Origin: an uncultured Candidatus Poseidoniales archaeon
GTDB lineage: Archaea; Thermoplasmatota; Poseidoniia; Poseidoniales; Thalassarchaeaceae
Direction: 5' to 3'
Assembly (NCBI GenBank): GCA_902625325.1
Contig: CACOAW010000002.1
Location: 1-64,000, forward strand
DNA length: 64,000 bases
The translations under genes were made by a program, and so were the position numbers. Position 1 is the first letter of the stretch, and each line of letters begins with the position of its first letter. The notes under the pieces were generated by a model. The model was not told the origin of the DNA. It searched no databases and saw nothing but the letters and a program-made list of their open reading frames with translations. Of the stretch, positions 47,989 through 58,763 are shown one piece after another.

Positions 47989-50025
47989 CTATTGTGAGAA
48001 TATTTTAGGATGCCAAGATGTGATTTTACCTGTGAATGCGCTGGTCATTACCGTCAGAGGACTTGCAAGATACAGCCTTCCTGGCCCAGAGCGACCCTGG
48101 AAGTTCCTATTTATCGCAGATACAGTGACTTGTTCTGGATTGTCGCTTACCCCGGGGCCTGCACCGATGCAAGCACCACAACCAGGATCGATGAGCTTGA
48201 CACCAACCTTCTCGAATATCGATGTCCAACCCATCTCTAATGAGAGATCCTTCACTGACTTCGAGCCGAATTGGATGTAGCAGTCAACTCCTTCTGCAAT
48301 TACAAGGCCTTCTCTAAGTGCTGCTTCACAAACCATGGCATAGTAAGAGAAGTCATCATCCTTGCCCGCTGTGCATGAACCCGCATAGGCGATATCTATC
48401 GGAACAACTCCTAATTCGTCAATGTAGGCCCCGTTTGTAGGATCCGAAGGAACTCCTTCGTTAGGATTTCCAGGGTGCGCTACCATTGGCCGGATTTCTG
48501 ATAAGTCGATCTCATGAATTCCTCCATCGTAGACCGCGCCTTCATCAGGTAGGACAAATCTACTCCTGATATCCTCTTCTTCCGTGTTCTCCCGTCTGGA
48601 TAGAAGCCAATCGACTGTGACATCGTCTGCCTCACATATCCCGGTCTTCGCACTACACTCTGTAGCCATATTACACAATGTTGCCCTTTCGTCCATAGAT
48701 AGGCTTGCAAGTCCCGGACCGCCGAATTCCATGCTTCTATCCAGAGTATCAGACTCCGCAGCATAACGCCAGAGAATATGGAGAATCACGTCTTTAGCTG
48801 TGCAGCCTGGATCCAACTCTCCCATCAATTCGAAACGAATACTCTCTGGGACCTTGACAAACGCGAATTGATTGTGAATAAGGTTAGCATATTCGGTAGA
48901 ACCCACTCCATACGCCAGTGCGTTAGAAGCGCCTCCCATGCAAGTGTGCGAATCAGTCGCTTGGATAAAGTCGCCAACGTCGATGAACTCTTCTCTCGCA
49001 ACTTGGTGGCATATTCCTGGGCTCACCCCATCCTTAGCCGAATAGTCCCTGACTCCGGTGTATTCCTGGAATAAATTCTGCATATCCCTTAGGGTCTGTA
49101 TCTTGTCAGTGAATTTTCCAAATCTTGGAACGCCAGTAGCGTAAAGCAGATGATCCTCAAAAACAGCGAATTTGGAGGGATTTGGAATCCTGTAGTCGTC
49201 TCCGTATTCCTCTCCGAGGAATGTATGCACCTGAGCAGTAGTGAACTCGTGAGAATAGCCTCCATCGACCTGTGCTAGAACAGCATCTCCGGGTTTCACG
49301 AATTTTTTCGTCTTATCGTCCCCCAGTAGTTTGTTTGACACTAATTTCTCTATCATCGTCATCGGGCGATCTTTAGTGTCAAAATCTGGGAGAGTAACCT
49401 CTCCCTCCTTCATCCTCTTAGCGAATGGCAATATCCCCCCGTTCTCCAGAATCAATCTACTCACCGGGTCGTACTTCTCCGTAAACTCAGTCAGAGGTAT
49501 ACTTTCGCCGTCCTGAAGCCTACTTAGGATCGAGTGATCCCCCATAAGTTGCCCAAGATTCAGGTTGTTTCGTTCATGAATTGGTGCAAATGAGGCCGCA
49601 ATCACGATTCTGATTCCCGACCACCTCTCACACTGAGGCGCCGTCTCTCTGCTTGATCCAGTACCCTTCCTATGTCCGGAGACGATTACTTCGAAGCCAC
49701 CGTCAATCAAAGCTCTGGGCTCGAACACCCTTCGACCATCGTGTAGTAGACCAGCATATGCATTTTCAGCTATGGTTGCGGGGTCGTAATCAAAGCACAC
49801 CCAAGCCGGAGTCATAACATCTGTGTTGATGTCATCAAGAAGATCGTCGACCGATAAATCTTCCATCCGCAGGTCCAATCCTTCGTACAGTTGCTTCCGA
49901 ATCAACTCCAGATCCTTTGTTAGGAACAGAACTCTCTTTCCTGGAGTGAGGCCTACCCTTTCTGGCGGCCACATTACTTCAGACATCGTTCCCCTCATAC
50001 ATGCCAGTGAACGTTCGTATTTCAC
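47989..50025 (-). CDS. Aconitase-superfamily hydratase with N-terminal swivel domain and C-terminal [4Fe-4S] catalytic domain
   Basis: N-terminal VIVSGHRKGTGSSRETAPQ (swivel); C-terminal FIQATDSHTCMGGASNALAYGVGSTE, IAYAGSCTAGKDDDFSYYAMV, LIDPGCGACIGAGPGV cluster Cys. ATG 49986 (MSEVMWPP) is a likely start. Confidence 0.85.
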   Translation of the reverse strand: MKYERSLACMRGTMSEVMWPPERVGLTPGKRVLFLTKDLELIRKQLYEGLDLRMEDLSVDDLLDDINTDVMTPAWVCFDYDPATIAENAYAGLLHDGRRVFEPRALIDGGFEVIVSGHRKGTGSSRETAPQCERWSGIRIVIAASFAPIHERNNLNLGQLMGDHSILSRLQDGESIPLTEFTEKYDPVSRLILENGGILPFAKRMKEGEVTLPDFDTKDRPMTMIEKLVSNKLLGDDKTKKFVKPGDAVLAQVDGGYSHEFTTAQVHTFLGEEYGDDYRIPNPSKFAVFEDHLLYATGVPRFGKFTDKIQTLRDMQNLFQEYTGVRDYSAKDGVSPGICHQVAREEFIDVGDFIQATDSHTCMGGASNALAYGVGSTEYANLIHNQFAFVKVPESIRFELMGELDPGCTAKDVILHILWRYAAESDTLDRSMEFGGPGLASLSMDERATLCNMATECSAKTGICEADDVTVDWLLSRRENTEEEDIRSRFVLPDEGAVYDGGIHEIDLSEIRPMVAHPGNPNEGVPSDPTNGAYIDELGVVPIDIAYAGSCTAGKDDDFSYYAMVCEAALREGLVIAEGVDCYIQFGSKSVKDLSLEMGWTSIFEKVGVKLIDPGCGACIGAGPGVSDNPEQVTVSAINRNFQGRSGPGRLYLASPLTVMTSAFTGKITSWHPKIFSQ

Positions 50026-50089
50026 GATTCTCGATGATTAGTTATGTCTAAACTTGCTTCAGAGGAGAGTACATTAGAAATATTATAAC

Positions 50090-50097
50090 TTTAAATA
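50090..50097 (+). promoter_or_regulatory. Candidate TATA box (TTTAAATA) for the TFB gene
   Basis: AT-rich element 53 nt upstream of the 50150 ATG; spacing compatible with an archaeal promoter. Confidence 0.45.
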
Positions 50098-50149
50098 AGA
50101 TGTCTTTTGCGAATTTAATACCTTTTGTTGAAAAGGGGGTGAGGATGTA

Positions 50150-51073
50150 ATGTCATACCTTGTTGAAGACACCGTGAAATGCGATGAATGTGGAAGCCGA
50201 AATCTGAGTAAAGACGAATCCAGAGGAGAAGTGGTCTGCGATGACTGTGGTCTGGTGCTGGAAGACAAGGTAATTGATCAGGGCGCTGAGTGGCGTGTGT
50301 TCAGTCCCGAACAGGGAGATCAACGAGCAAGAACCGGTGCCCCCATGACAGTCATGCTACATGACAAGGGACTTTCCACGGACATCGACTGGCAAAATAA
50401 GGACTACTCCGGTAAGTCGATTTCTAGTAGGTACCGAAGCCAATTCTACAGAATGAGGAAATGGCAGAAGCGCTCTCGAGTTAGCAATGCCACGGAGCGA
50501 AACAAGGCCATGGCACTGGCGGAGCTGGACAGGATGGCAAGCAGGCTCGACCTTCCTAAGACCATAAGAGAGACCGCTGCAGTGACTTACGGAAAAGCAG
50601 TCGATGCAAGGCTCATCCGCGGTAGGTCGATTGAGGGAGTCGCAGCCGCGAGCCTATATGCCGCATGCAGGATCTGTGAGAATCCGCGCACTCTGGATGA
50701 GATTGGGGAGGCTAGCAGAACCGGTAGAAAGGAGATTGGTCGTACCTATCGATTCATGGTCAGGGAACTGAGGATGAAGATACCACCAACCAAGCCTGAG
50801 GACTATATCCCCAGATTCTGTTCGGGGCTTGACCTGGATGCAGAAGTGCAGGCCAAGGCCTACGAGTTGATTGCAGCTGCACAGGAAAAGGAACTGACCA
50901 GTGGGAGGGGGCCAACTGGTATCGCTGCATCAATCATCTACATCGCTAGCGTTCTTTGTGGGAAGAGAAGGACCCAGAGAGAGGTTGCTGAGGTGGCAGG
51001 GGTAACTGAAGTTACAATCAGAAACAGGTACAAAGAACTAATTCAGAATCTGAACATAGAACTTGAGATTTGA
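50150..51073 (+). CDS. tfb: Transcription initiation factor IIB (TFB)
   Basis: [33 protein letters not shown] zinc ribbon; [16 protein letters not shown] and [17 protein letters not shown] cyclin folds. Confidence 0.95.
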   Translation: MSYLVEDTVKCDECGSRNLSKDESRGEVVCDDCGLVLEDKVIDQGAEWRVFSPEQGDQRARTGAPMTVMLHDKGLSTDIDWQNKDYSGKSISSRYRSQFYRMRKWQKRSRVSNATERNKAMALAELDRMASRLDLPKTIRETAAVTYGKAVDARLIRGRSIEGVAAASLYAACRICENPRTLDEIGEASRTGRKEIGRTYRFMVRELRMKIPPTKPEDYIPRFCSGLDLDAEVQAKAYELIAAAQEKELTSGRGPTGIAASIIYIASVLCGKRRTQREVAEVAGVTEVTIRNRYKELIQNLNIELEI

Positions 51074-51081
51074 TTTCTCAA

Positions 51082-54000
51082 TCATGAGCATCCGGTTGTA
51101 GAACCACACTCATTGCATTTCAGACAGGTGCCGTTTCTGACCATCTGGCTACCCCCGCAGTCTTCACAGATGTCACCAGTGAAACCTCTCTCCCTCGCAG
51201 CCTGCCTGGTCCTCGCATCCACATCTCCCACTGCTGCTTCTAGGGTCATCTGAACCTCTCGCCTCTCGCCCCGGCTCCGAGACAGTCCCTGTTCAGTCAC
51301 CTCTGGTTTGCTGATGGAGAATGGGTTCAGGTCCTCCTCATTCAGAGGAACATGAGCTAGGTCGTCCCTGCCGGCATACTCGATTGCGAGCTCGCGGAAG
51401 ACCCAGTCGATGATGCTGGATGACATCTTCACACGTCCACTGCCTCCCTCAATCATACCGCTTGGCTCAAACTTGGTGAATGTGAATGACTTCACGAATG
51501 CATCAATGGGTACTCCGTGCTGTAAACCGATAGACACCGCGATAGCAAATTGGGATAGTAGGGCTCTCCAAGCAGCGCCTTCCTTGGAGGTAAGCAGGAA
51601 GATCTCGCCGAGCTTGCCGTCTTCGTATTCTCCTGTGATGAGACGTACGCTGTGACCGCCCACTCTGGCCTTGAAGTTCGCCCCCCTCTTTCTGTGGGGG
51701 AGAGGCCTCTTTGATGCGATGTAATTCTCAACAAGCGCCTTCGCAACAGGCATCGCCACCGGCTCTGGAAGTGGTAGCGCGCTCGCGGCCTCCTCCACCA
51801 TCTTCTCGACAACAGTCTCCTCCTCATCCTCCTCTTCCAGGTCCATGGAGTCCACTAACTGACTCATCAAGGGCTGTGAAAGCTTGCTCCCATCTCTGTA
51901 AACGGCACAGGCTTTGTTCATTGTGGCGTAGCTAAGGTTGTATGCTTCTCTAACGTCCTCTATCGAGCAGTCGGATGGCATGTTAATCGTCTTTGAAATC
52001 GCTCCCGAAATGAAGGGCTGCGCGGCAGCCATCATGTTTACGTGACCCGAAGGAGCAATGGAACGGACTCCAGCTCCCGATGGCTGAGCACAGTCAAAAA
52101 TCGGTAGATGCTCGTCTTTCAGACCTGGAGCTCCTTCAATGGTGTTCCGACCAATAATCTCCGTGTTTGCGACCTCAATTTCTTCGTTTGTCATGCCAAT
52201 GTGGGAGAGAGTGTCGAACCATGGGTTGCTGCACTTTTCCTTGCCGTCCTCGTCCAAGTAAAAATCGTCCTCTGTCAATCCGAGATTCTTGACACAGAAT
52301 TCCTTTCCGAGAATGTCGGGTGAGAATGCATTCCTAACATGGAATACTTTTGGCAGCTCAGATTCAATTTCAGACAATTTTTCGGAGGTCATTCCAGCGT
52401 TGTTTAGTAGCTCATGAGGTATTGATGGACTCAGTCTGCCGGTTCCCACGACATACTCCTCTATCCCTTTCGCTTCTGACTTTGAGTAACCAAGTCTGGA
52501 CAAAGCGCTTGGCAGTCCTTGGTTGATGATTCTCAGAGATCCACCTCCTGCAAGTTGCTTGTACTGTACCATGGAGAACTGCGGCTCGATTCCTGTGGTA
52601 TCCGCGCCCATTACGAGACCGATTGTTCCCGTAGGAGCAATTACCGTCGTCTGGGCATTCCTGAAACCATGTTCTTCACCCTCCATTACTGCCCGATCCC
52701 AACAGCTTCTAGCAGCTTCTAGCAGATCCTTGGGACACTTCTTGGAGTCTATTCCCATTGGTAACACTGTTATCCCTTCGTATTCTTCAGCAGGAGCGTT
52801 GTACGCAGCTCTTCGATGGTTCCTCATCACGCGCAGCATATCATCAGAATTACGTTCGTAATCCGGAAAGGGGCCGAGGTATGAGGCCATTTCTGCACTG
52901 GTGGCATATGATTCCCCGCACATTATGGCTGTTATAGCCCCACATATTGAGAAGGCCCTCTCGTCATCATACGGGATTCCCATGTGAGTTAGAAGAGACC
53001 CGATATTGCAGTAACCAAGTCCAAGAGTTCTGTAATCATAGGAGCCCTTTGCTATTGACTCAGAAGGGAACTGTGCCATTAGGACACTGATTTCTAATGT
53101 AGCAGTCCATACTCTGACACTGTGTTTGAAGTCTTCAACCTGGAAGGTATGGCTATCTAGATCGTAATAATGTAGCAGGTTAATACTCGCTAGATTACAA
53201 GCAGTGTCATCTAGGAACATGTATTCAGAACACGGGTTTGATCCATTGATTCTACCTGCTTGGGGGCAAGTGTGCCATTCGTTTATTGTGGTGTCGAACT
53301 GTACTCCAGGGTCCGCACAAGCCCATGCTGTGTAGGCAACTTTGTCCCACAGCGCCTTGGCATCCACAGTTCTACAGGGAACAGCATCCCTTCCTTCGTC
53401 CGCAGCAGCGTCCCTTTCCGTCCTAAAGTAGAGGTTCCACTCATCCCCAGATTGAACGGCATCCATGAATGAATTAGGGACTCTGACAGAATTGTTGCTG
53501 TTTTGTCCGGATACCGTCGCGTAGGATTCGCCTTGCCAATCAGTGTCTAAGACTTCGAATTCCATACCTTTCCAACCTTGTTCGGCCAGATCGACAATCC
53601 TTTTGATGTGAGCTTGCGGAACACTGTCATGGATGGCCTTGACCATAGCTTTCCTGAGTCCAAGGTTCGTTTTCTGATTGAACCTACCCTCATCACTATC
53701 AAATGACCAAATAGACTCCATAATGGAGTCAGCGTGCTTCTGTAGGATTGTACTTCCGATTACTAGTGCTGAGACTTTATCCTCTTCGGAGGGCTTCCAG
53801 TCTATGTATTCCTCAATATCTGGGTGGTCCATGTCGAGAGTGACCATTTTTGCCGCTCTCCTGGTAGTTCCTCCGGATTTTATTGCTCCAGCAGCCCTAT
53901 CACCAATCTTCAGGAAAGACAAGAGTCCACTGGATGTCCCTCCTCCTGAAAGCGGCTCCCCTTTCCCTCTTATGTTAGAAAAGTTGGATCCGGTGCCGGA

Positions 54001-54738
54001 TCCATACTTGAATAGAAGCGCCTCTCTGTTCCAGAGGCCCATGATTGAGTCTGCACCCCCCACCAGTGAATCAGATACTGACTGAATGAAACAAGCATGA
54101 GGCTGAGGGTGCTCATATGCATTGGTAGATTTTTCTAAGTCACCTGTATCTGGGTCTACGTAGCTATGGCCTTGAGCCGGGCCTTCGATTCCATATGCCC
54201 AATGCAACCCTGTGTTGAACCACTGGGGGCTGTTAGGTGCAGATCTCTGACTTGCAATCAGATAGCACATCTCATCGAAGTACGCGCGGGCATCAGCCTC
54301 GCTTGCGAAGTATCCGTACTTCCAGCCCCAGTAGGTCCAGGTCCCTGCGAGCCGACGGAAGAGCTGTCTTCCGTCAATCTCACCACCCATTCTTTCAGCG
54401 GCATCCACAGTCTGAAGCCGCTCGTGATCTGGCTCACTTCGCTGTAGCCAGACTGGAACGTCGTCCTCGGGAACGTTTCGAAGATACTTCGGAACCCCCG
54501 CCTTGCGGAGATACTTCTGAGCACAGACCGTCCCTGGTACACCAGAGAACCCTGCAGGCAATTTCACGCCTTCTAATGAATCGGCCATAGACCCGTCTGG
54601 ATTCCTAATCTGCACGTCCATCTCAATCCATTCGAACGACTCGAACGGATCCTGCCCTGCAGATGTGAACCGTCGCTCGACGACCAAACCGCTCTCAGAC
54701 TCTGCATTGCTCTCAGATGACTTAATTTTCGTCTGCAT
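51082..54738 (-). CDS. nrdJ: Adenosylcobalamin-dependent (class II) ribonucleoside-diphosphate reductase
   Basis: KYGSGTGSNFSNIRGKGEPLSGGGTSSGLLSFLKIGDRAAGAIKSGGTTRRAAKMV, NPCSEYMFLDDTACNLASINL, PTGTIGLVMGADTTGIEP; C-terminal Cys cluster CEDCGGSQMVRNGTCLKCNECGSTTGCS. Confidence 0.95.
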   Translation of the reverse strand: MQTKIKSSESNAESESGLVVERRFTSAGQDPFESFEWIEMDVQIRNPDGSMADSLEGVKLPAGFSGVPGTVCAQKYLRKAGVPKYLRNVPEDDVPVWLQRSEPDHERLQTVDAAERMGGEIDGRQLFRRLAGTWTYWGWKYGYFASEADARAYFDEMCYLIASQRSAPNSPQWFNTGLHWAYGIEGPAQGHSYVDPDTGDLEKSTNAYEHPQPHACFIQSVSDSLVGGADSIMGLWNREALLFKYGSGTGSNFSNIRGKGEPLSGGGTSSGLLSFLKIGDRAAGAIKSGGTTRRAAKMVTLDMDHPDIEEYIDWKPSEEDKVSALVIGSTILQKHADSIMESIWSFDSDEGRFNQKTNLGLRKAMVKAIHDSVPQAHIKRIVDLAEQGWKGMEFEVLDTDWQGESYATVSGQNSNNSVRVPNSFMDAVQSGDEWNLYFRTERDAAADEGRDAVPCRTVDAKALWDKVAYTAWACADPGVQFDTTINEWHTCPQAGRINGSNPCSEYMFLDDTACNLASINLLHYYDLDSHTFQVEDFKHSVRVWTATLEISVLMAQFPSESIAKGSYDYRTLGLGYCNIGSLLTHMGIPYDDERAFSICGAITAIMCGESYATSAEMASYLGPFPDYERNSDDMLRVMRNHRRAAYNAPAEEYEGITVLPMGIDSKKCPKDLLEAARSCWDRAVMEGEEHGFRNAQTTVIAPTGTIGLVMGADTTGIEPQFSMVQYKQLAGGGSLRIINQGLPSALSRLGYSKSEAKGIEEYVVGTGRLSPSIPHELLNNAGMTSEKLSEIESELPKVFHVRNAFSPDILGKEFCVKNLGLTEDDFYLDEDGKEKCSNPWFDTLSHIGMTNEEIEVANTEIIGRNTIEGAPGLKDEHLPIFDCAQPSGAGVRSIAPSGHVNMMAAAQPFISGAISKTINMPSDCSIEDVREAYNLSYATMNKACAVYRDGSKLSQPLMSQLVDSMDLEEEDEEETVVEKMVEEAASALPLPEPVAMPVAKALVENYIASKRPLPHRKRGANFKARVGGHSVRLITGEYEDGKLGEIFLLTSKEGAAWRALLSQFAIAVSIGLQHGVPIDAFVKSFTFTKFEPSGMIEGGSGRVKMSSSIIDWVFRELAIEYAGRDDLAHVPLNEEDLNPFSISKPEVTEQGLSRSRGERREVQMTLEAAVGDVDARTRQAARERGFTGDICEDCGGSQMVRNGTCLKCNECGSTTGCS

Positions 54739-54852
54739 TGTATCTTCCTCCCATATTGCTAGGCTGAGAATGCTCCCGGCCGCGCAAGGGATTTGCTCTT
54801 CCGGATGGGGGGTGTTTAATGATTAGGTTAGAACTTCACACAAGGCGGTCCG

Positions 54853-54864
54853 TTTTCGCGAAAA
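54853..54864. promoter_or_regulatory. Perfect 12-bp palindrome TTTTCGCGAAAA in the osmC-nrdJ intergenic region
   Basis: Read directly; ~115 nt upstream of the nrdJ start. Confidence 0.35.
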
Positions 54865-54899
54865 AATTGACAATTCCATTTTCTCTAGTGGATTGAATC

Positions 54900-55334
54900 T
54901 CAGGAATTCATTTCAAGAGACCACACCAATTCAGTACCAGATCGCGTGATCATTATTCCAACACTACAGTGCTTTTCGTGGCTACTTTCGATCAGCCTCC
55001 TCACCAATTCCTCCGGTACGTCGCCTTTCACAATGTACCTCATTCTTACGGTGGTGAATACCTTAGGTGACTCATCTGCTCTATCCCCTTCGATTTCAAC
55101 CTTGATGAACTCGAGATTTTCCTTCCTGTGTTTCAGGCCGTCGATAACGTCTATCAGAGAACAGGCAGCATGACCGTGAAGTACCATTTCCATCGGACTG
55201 GGTGATTCTGAATCGTAAATACCGAATGTTTTGCCTCCGCCGGTAGTTCCGGTATAGCCAGTAGATTCGGTCCACACTACTTCTCCATTCATACTCCTCC
55301 GAATCAATGCACCCCCTTGAAGGGTTGGCTTCAT
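54900..55334 (-). CDS. OsmC-family protein
   Basis: [26 protein letters not shown] and [17 protein letters not shown] with both conserved Cys. Confidence 0.86.
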   Translation of the reverse strand: MKPTLQGGALIRRSMNGEVVWTESTGYTGTTGGGKTFGIYDSESPSPMEMVLHGHAACSLIDVIDGLKHRKENLEFIKVEIEGDRADESPKVFTTVRMRYIVKGDVPEELVRRLIESSHEKHCSVGIMITRSGTELVWSLEMNS

Positions 55335-55367
55335 CTATCACTTTCTAGTCCGAGCAGATTGGTAGAC

Positions 55368-56597
55368 ATGTCAGAGGGAGAACAAATATCAATTTCTAAT
55401 GGGGAATTAGAGGTCCCCAGCAACCCCGTGATTCATTTTATTGAAGGGGATGGAATCGGCGTAGATATTACCCCGGTGATGATCGACGTCGTTGATACTT
55501 CAGTCGAATTAGCATATTCTGGAGATAGGAAGATACACTGGAGAGAAGTACTAGCCGGACAGAAAGCATTCGATTCCACTGGGGACTGGCTTCCCGAGGA
55601 AACCAAGAAGTCATTGAAGGAGAGCCTTATTTCTATCAAAGGCCCATTAACCACTCCAGTTGGAGGTGGGATTAGGAGCTTAAACGTGGCACTTAGACAG
55701 CAATTGGATCTATTCGCATGTGTTAGGCCAGTAAGGTGGTTTGACGGAACTCCCAGTCCGGTTAAGGACCCAGGCTCGGTTGACATGGTTATATTCAGGG
55801 AAAATAGCGAAGATGTCTACGCTGGGATTGAGTGGGAGGCAGGCAGTCCAGGGGTTGAAAAGGTCATAGATTTCCTTCAGAACGAGATGGGTGTTGACAA
55901 AATTCGATTTCCCGACACATCTGGTTTGGGAATCAAGCCCATTAGTGAACAAGGAACTTCTAGGATAGTCAGAGCCGCGATCAACTATGCAATAGAAAAC
56001 GACAGGGACAGCGTCACACTGGTGCACAAAGGCAACATCATGAAATTCACTGAGGGAGGTTTCAGGGATTGGGGATATGATATCGCGAAGACGGAGTTTG
56101 GTGCATCCGAGATCGATGGAGGGCCATGGTGCTCTTTTCCAAACCCGAATACAGGTACTGAGATAGTCGTAAAGGACGTTATCGCGGATGCGATGCTTCA
56201 ACAGATTTTGACTAGACCTAGAGAATATGAGGTATTGGCTACTATGAATCTGAATGGTGACTACATCTCAGATGCACTAGCTGCACAAGTGGGGGGAATC
56301 GGTATTGCTCCCGGTGCGAACATCAACTATGACACGGGTGTAGCAATTTTCGAGGCCACTCACGGCACGGCTCCTAAGTATGCGGGACAGAACAAGGTTA
56401 ACCCTGGAAGCTTGATTTTGTCTGCAGAGATGATGCTCAGGCACATGGGTTGGACAGAATCAGCAGATTTGATTGTAAAGGGCATGGAGGGCGCTATTTC
56501 CTCTAAGAAAGTGACATATGATTTTGAGAGACTAATGGAAAACGCCACCCTCCTTTCCTGTTCAGATTTCGGTCGGGCAATCGTCTCTCACATGTAG
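55368..56597 (+). CDS. icd: Isocitrate dehydrogenase
   Basis: [103 protein letters not shown]. Confidence 0.94.
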   Translation: MSEGEQISISNGELEVPSNPVIHFIEGDGIGVDITPVMIDVVDTSVELAYSGDRKIHWREVLAGQKAFDSTGDWLPEETKKSLKESLISIKGPLTTPVGGGIRSLNVALRQQLDLFACVRPVRWFDGTPSPVKDPGSVDMVIFRENSEDVYAGIEWEAGSPGVEKVIDFLQNEMGVDKIRFPDTSGLGIKPISEQGTSRIVRAAINYAIENDRDSVTLVHKGNIMKFTEGGFRDWGYDIAKTEFGASEIDGGPWCSFPNPNTGTEIVVKDVIADAMLQQILTRPREYEVLATMNLNGDYISDALAAQVGGIGIAPGANINYDTGVAIFEATHGTAPKYAGQNKVNPGSLILSAEMMLRHMGWTESADLIVKGMEGAISSKKVTYDFERLMENATLLSCSDFGRAIVSHM

Positions 56598-56607
56598 GTC
56601 TTGGAAA

Positions 56608-57258
56608 ATGGATGAAGCAAGAGAGAGGATGCTTGAGATTTATTCAACTTCAGAGAATTCTCGTGACCCGCTATCCTGGTTCGAGGAGCTCTACTGTACC
56701 TCTCGAAGAGACAGGAGACTGATTCCTTGGGATTGGAGGGAACCCCACCCTTTCCTAGTTCAGTGGATAGAAGAAAATCAGCACACCGGGCGCGCTCTCG
56801 TTGTTGGCTCTGGTCTGGGGGAGGACGCAGCATTCCTACATGACAAAGGATGGAAGGTTACAGCGTTCGATGTATCCGATTCAGCAGTGGAATGGGCAAG
56901 TCAATTGCACAAGGGGAAAGAGATTGATTGGTTGGTTGGAGACCTTGTTCAACCAGAAGACAGGTGGAAGGAGGCCTTCGATCTGGTCCTTGAGGTACAT
57001 ATTCTACAAGCAATCCCCGAAGAAATCAGAAACAGCGCCTGCAGGAACCTATCTCCGCTTCTTGATAGGCACGGCCTCCTGATGTGCATAGGAAGGTTGG
57101 CAAACGGTCGAGAAGAGAAGAATGATGTTCCGCCCTGGCCGTTGTCTAGAGACTTCATACGCCAAATCGGAGAGGGACTATCGGAAGTAGAGTTCCATAC
57201 TGCTGTGGTTCCAGACAAGGAGGAAATTAGGTACAGAGCAGTCTGGAAAAGGGACTGA
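56608..57258 (+). CDS. Class I SAM-dependent methyltransferase
   Basis: GRALVVGSGLGEDAAFLHDKGWKVTAFDVSDSAVEWA motif I/II and FDLVLEVHILQAI. Confidence 0.82.
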   Translation: MDEARERMLEIYSTSENSRDPLSWFEELYCTSRRDRRLIPWDWREPHPFLVQWIEENQHTGRALVVGSGLGEDAAFLHDKGWKVTAFDVSDSAVEWASQLHKGKEIDWLVGDLVQPEDRWKEAFDLVLEVHILQAIPEEIRNSACRNLSPLLDRHGLLMCIGRLANGREEKNDVPPWPLSRDFIRQIGEGLSEVEFHTAVVPDKEEIRYRAVWKRD

Positions 57259-58287
57259 CTATCGCTCGGACCATACCTTTAGCCACTCTGATATATTCCT
57301 CTCAATATCGTCTTCTGATACTTCTCTGTCTACGACATTCCCACCTTCAATAGGCTTAATTCTACATCCACATGCATTGGCATGCCCCCCGCCATCGGGA
57401 TCGAAAAGGGTTGCTAGGGCAGTCAAGTCGTAGATTCCACCACTTCGGTGTAGGAATGAGTTGGTGTAGAAAGAAGCGGAGACTGGGTATCTTCCAGAGT
57501 CTCCGAAATCAGCACCCAATTCACCGTGAATGATCATACACGCATCGCATTCGTCTCCAGCCATTGCAGTGACATGGTAGCCGTTAGAGCGGATTCCCAA
57601 ACCGTCCATTCGAACTATTGCTATTCGATCCTCTATGCGCATGCTAGAGAGTATAACCTCCTTCAGATATACCAACTCCTCCTCCTTCTCAGCAACTAAC
57701 TTGGAAATTTTTGTATTTGACATAATCTCTTCGGTTGTCGCCCCAGTTCTCAATTTCTCAAGAATCCAGGCCGCTGTATCCTCTCCAGAATCAACTATCC
57801 TGCTTAGCCAGATAGCAGGGGCGTGAGAGAGAAACTCCTCATTAGATACCGAACCACTGTCGAGCTTGTCAACCCAATCTAGTAAATCCTCAAGGTCAGA
57901 AAGATCGATAACCTCGCGGAACAATTCATAGGCGATTCGAGCTGCAGAGGGGCTATCTTCCCATACTACCATCGCATTGCTCTCATTGCCTACTGGTCTG
58001 TTTGATTGATGATGATCAATGCTCAGTCCACAGTTGGGGTGCTTCGGTAGATCGCAAACTGCAGTCCATTCATCAATCAAGTCATCGAAAAGACCCGCTC
58101 GCAGTTCTCCTGGATGACCGAAGACCACTTCGGCATCCGTCCACCAACGCCTCAGTATCGCTGCAGTTACCACTCCATCCAGATCACTATCGGTGACGAT
58201 ACGCCTGATATCCAAATCTGATGGATGCATCGTCATAACCTCTGGGCGAGCAATCTCGTCAATGGTGATTTCTATGATAAAACACAA
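57259..58287 (-). CDS. DHH-family phosphoesterase
   Basis: RRIVTDSDLDGVVTAAIL, GLSIDHHQSN, C-terminal GGHANACGCRI. Start likely 58236 or 58230 (MTMHPSDLDIRR). Confidence 0.86.
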   Translation of the reverse strand: MCFIIEITIDEIARPEVMTMHPSDLDIRRIVTDSDLDGVVTAAILRRWWTDAEVVFGHPGELRAGLFDDLIDEWTAVCDLPKHPNCGLSIDHHQSNRPVGNESNAMVVWEDSPSAARIAYELFREVIDLSDLEDLLDWVDKLDSGSVSNEEFLSHAPAIWLSRIVDSGEDTAAWILEKLRTGATTEEIMSNTKISKLVAEKEEELVYLKEVILSSMRIEDRIAIVRMDGLGIRSNGYHVTAMAGDECDACMIIHGELGADFGDSGRYPVSASFYTNSFLHRSGGIYDLTALATLFDPDGGGHANACGCRIKPIEGGNVVDREVSEDDIERNISEWLKVWSER

Positions 58288-58313
58288 TCACGGAAGGTTT
58301 TCATCTCTAATAG

Positions 58314-58763
58314 ATGCATGACCGAGATATGCAGGGCAAACCTGGACCCCTTGAGACCTCATGCGGCTTCATACTACTGAATTTTGATAGCATTCTTCTT
58401 CTACAGTACCCACAGGGACACTGGAGCTTCCCTAAGGGGCACGTGGAGAAGGGCGATGCTGATCATCACTCTACCGCCTTGAGAGAACTTACGGAGGAGA
58501 CCGGAATATCTGATATCACCATCGATGGTGAGTGGACCCAGAAGACCGAGTATACCTTTTTCAGGAAGGGAAGAGAGACCCCAAAAGAGGTCTTCTGGTA
58601 TTTGGCAGAGACAGACGAGTTGGAGGTAAGCCTCTCGCATGAGCATAACAACTACCTCTGGTTGCAGTTTGACGAGGCAGAGGAGCAGATCACATTCGAG
58701 CAAGAGAAGGAGCTACTTCGCTCTGCCCGGCATCACCTAAGGTCCAGCGGACGAAGTCTATGA
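58314..58763 (+). CDS. NUDIX hydrolase
   Basis: GHWSFPKGHVEKGDADHHSTALRELTEETGI Nudix box. Confidence 0.93.
   Translation: MHDRDMQGKPGPLETSCGFILLNFDSILLLQYPQGHWSFPKGHVEKGDADHHSTALRELTEETGISDITIDGEWTQKTEYTFFRKGRETPKEVFWYLAETDELEVSLSHEHNNYLWLQFDEAEEQITFEQEKELLRSARHHLRSSGRSL

Noticed and set aside
52706-52730. Short tandem repeat AGCAGCTTCT in nrdJ
   Set aside because: Encodes ordinary LLEAARSC within an intact reading frame; only about two copies.
54853-54864. Resemblance of TTTTCGCGAAAA to eukaryotic E2F sites at RNR genes
   Set aside because: No E2F-type factor is expected in archaea; similarity is treated as coincidence, only the palindrome is reported.
54739-54899. Possible cobalamin riboswitch upstream of class II RNR
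   Set aside because: No B12-box-like conserved core or extended stem structure could be read in this short region.
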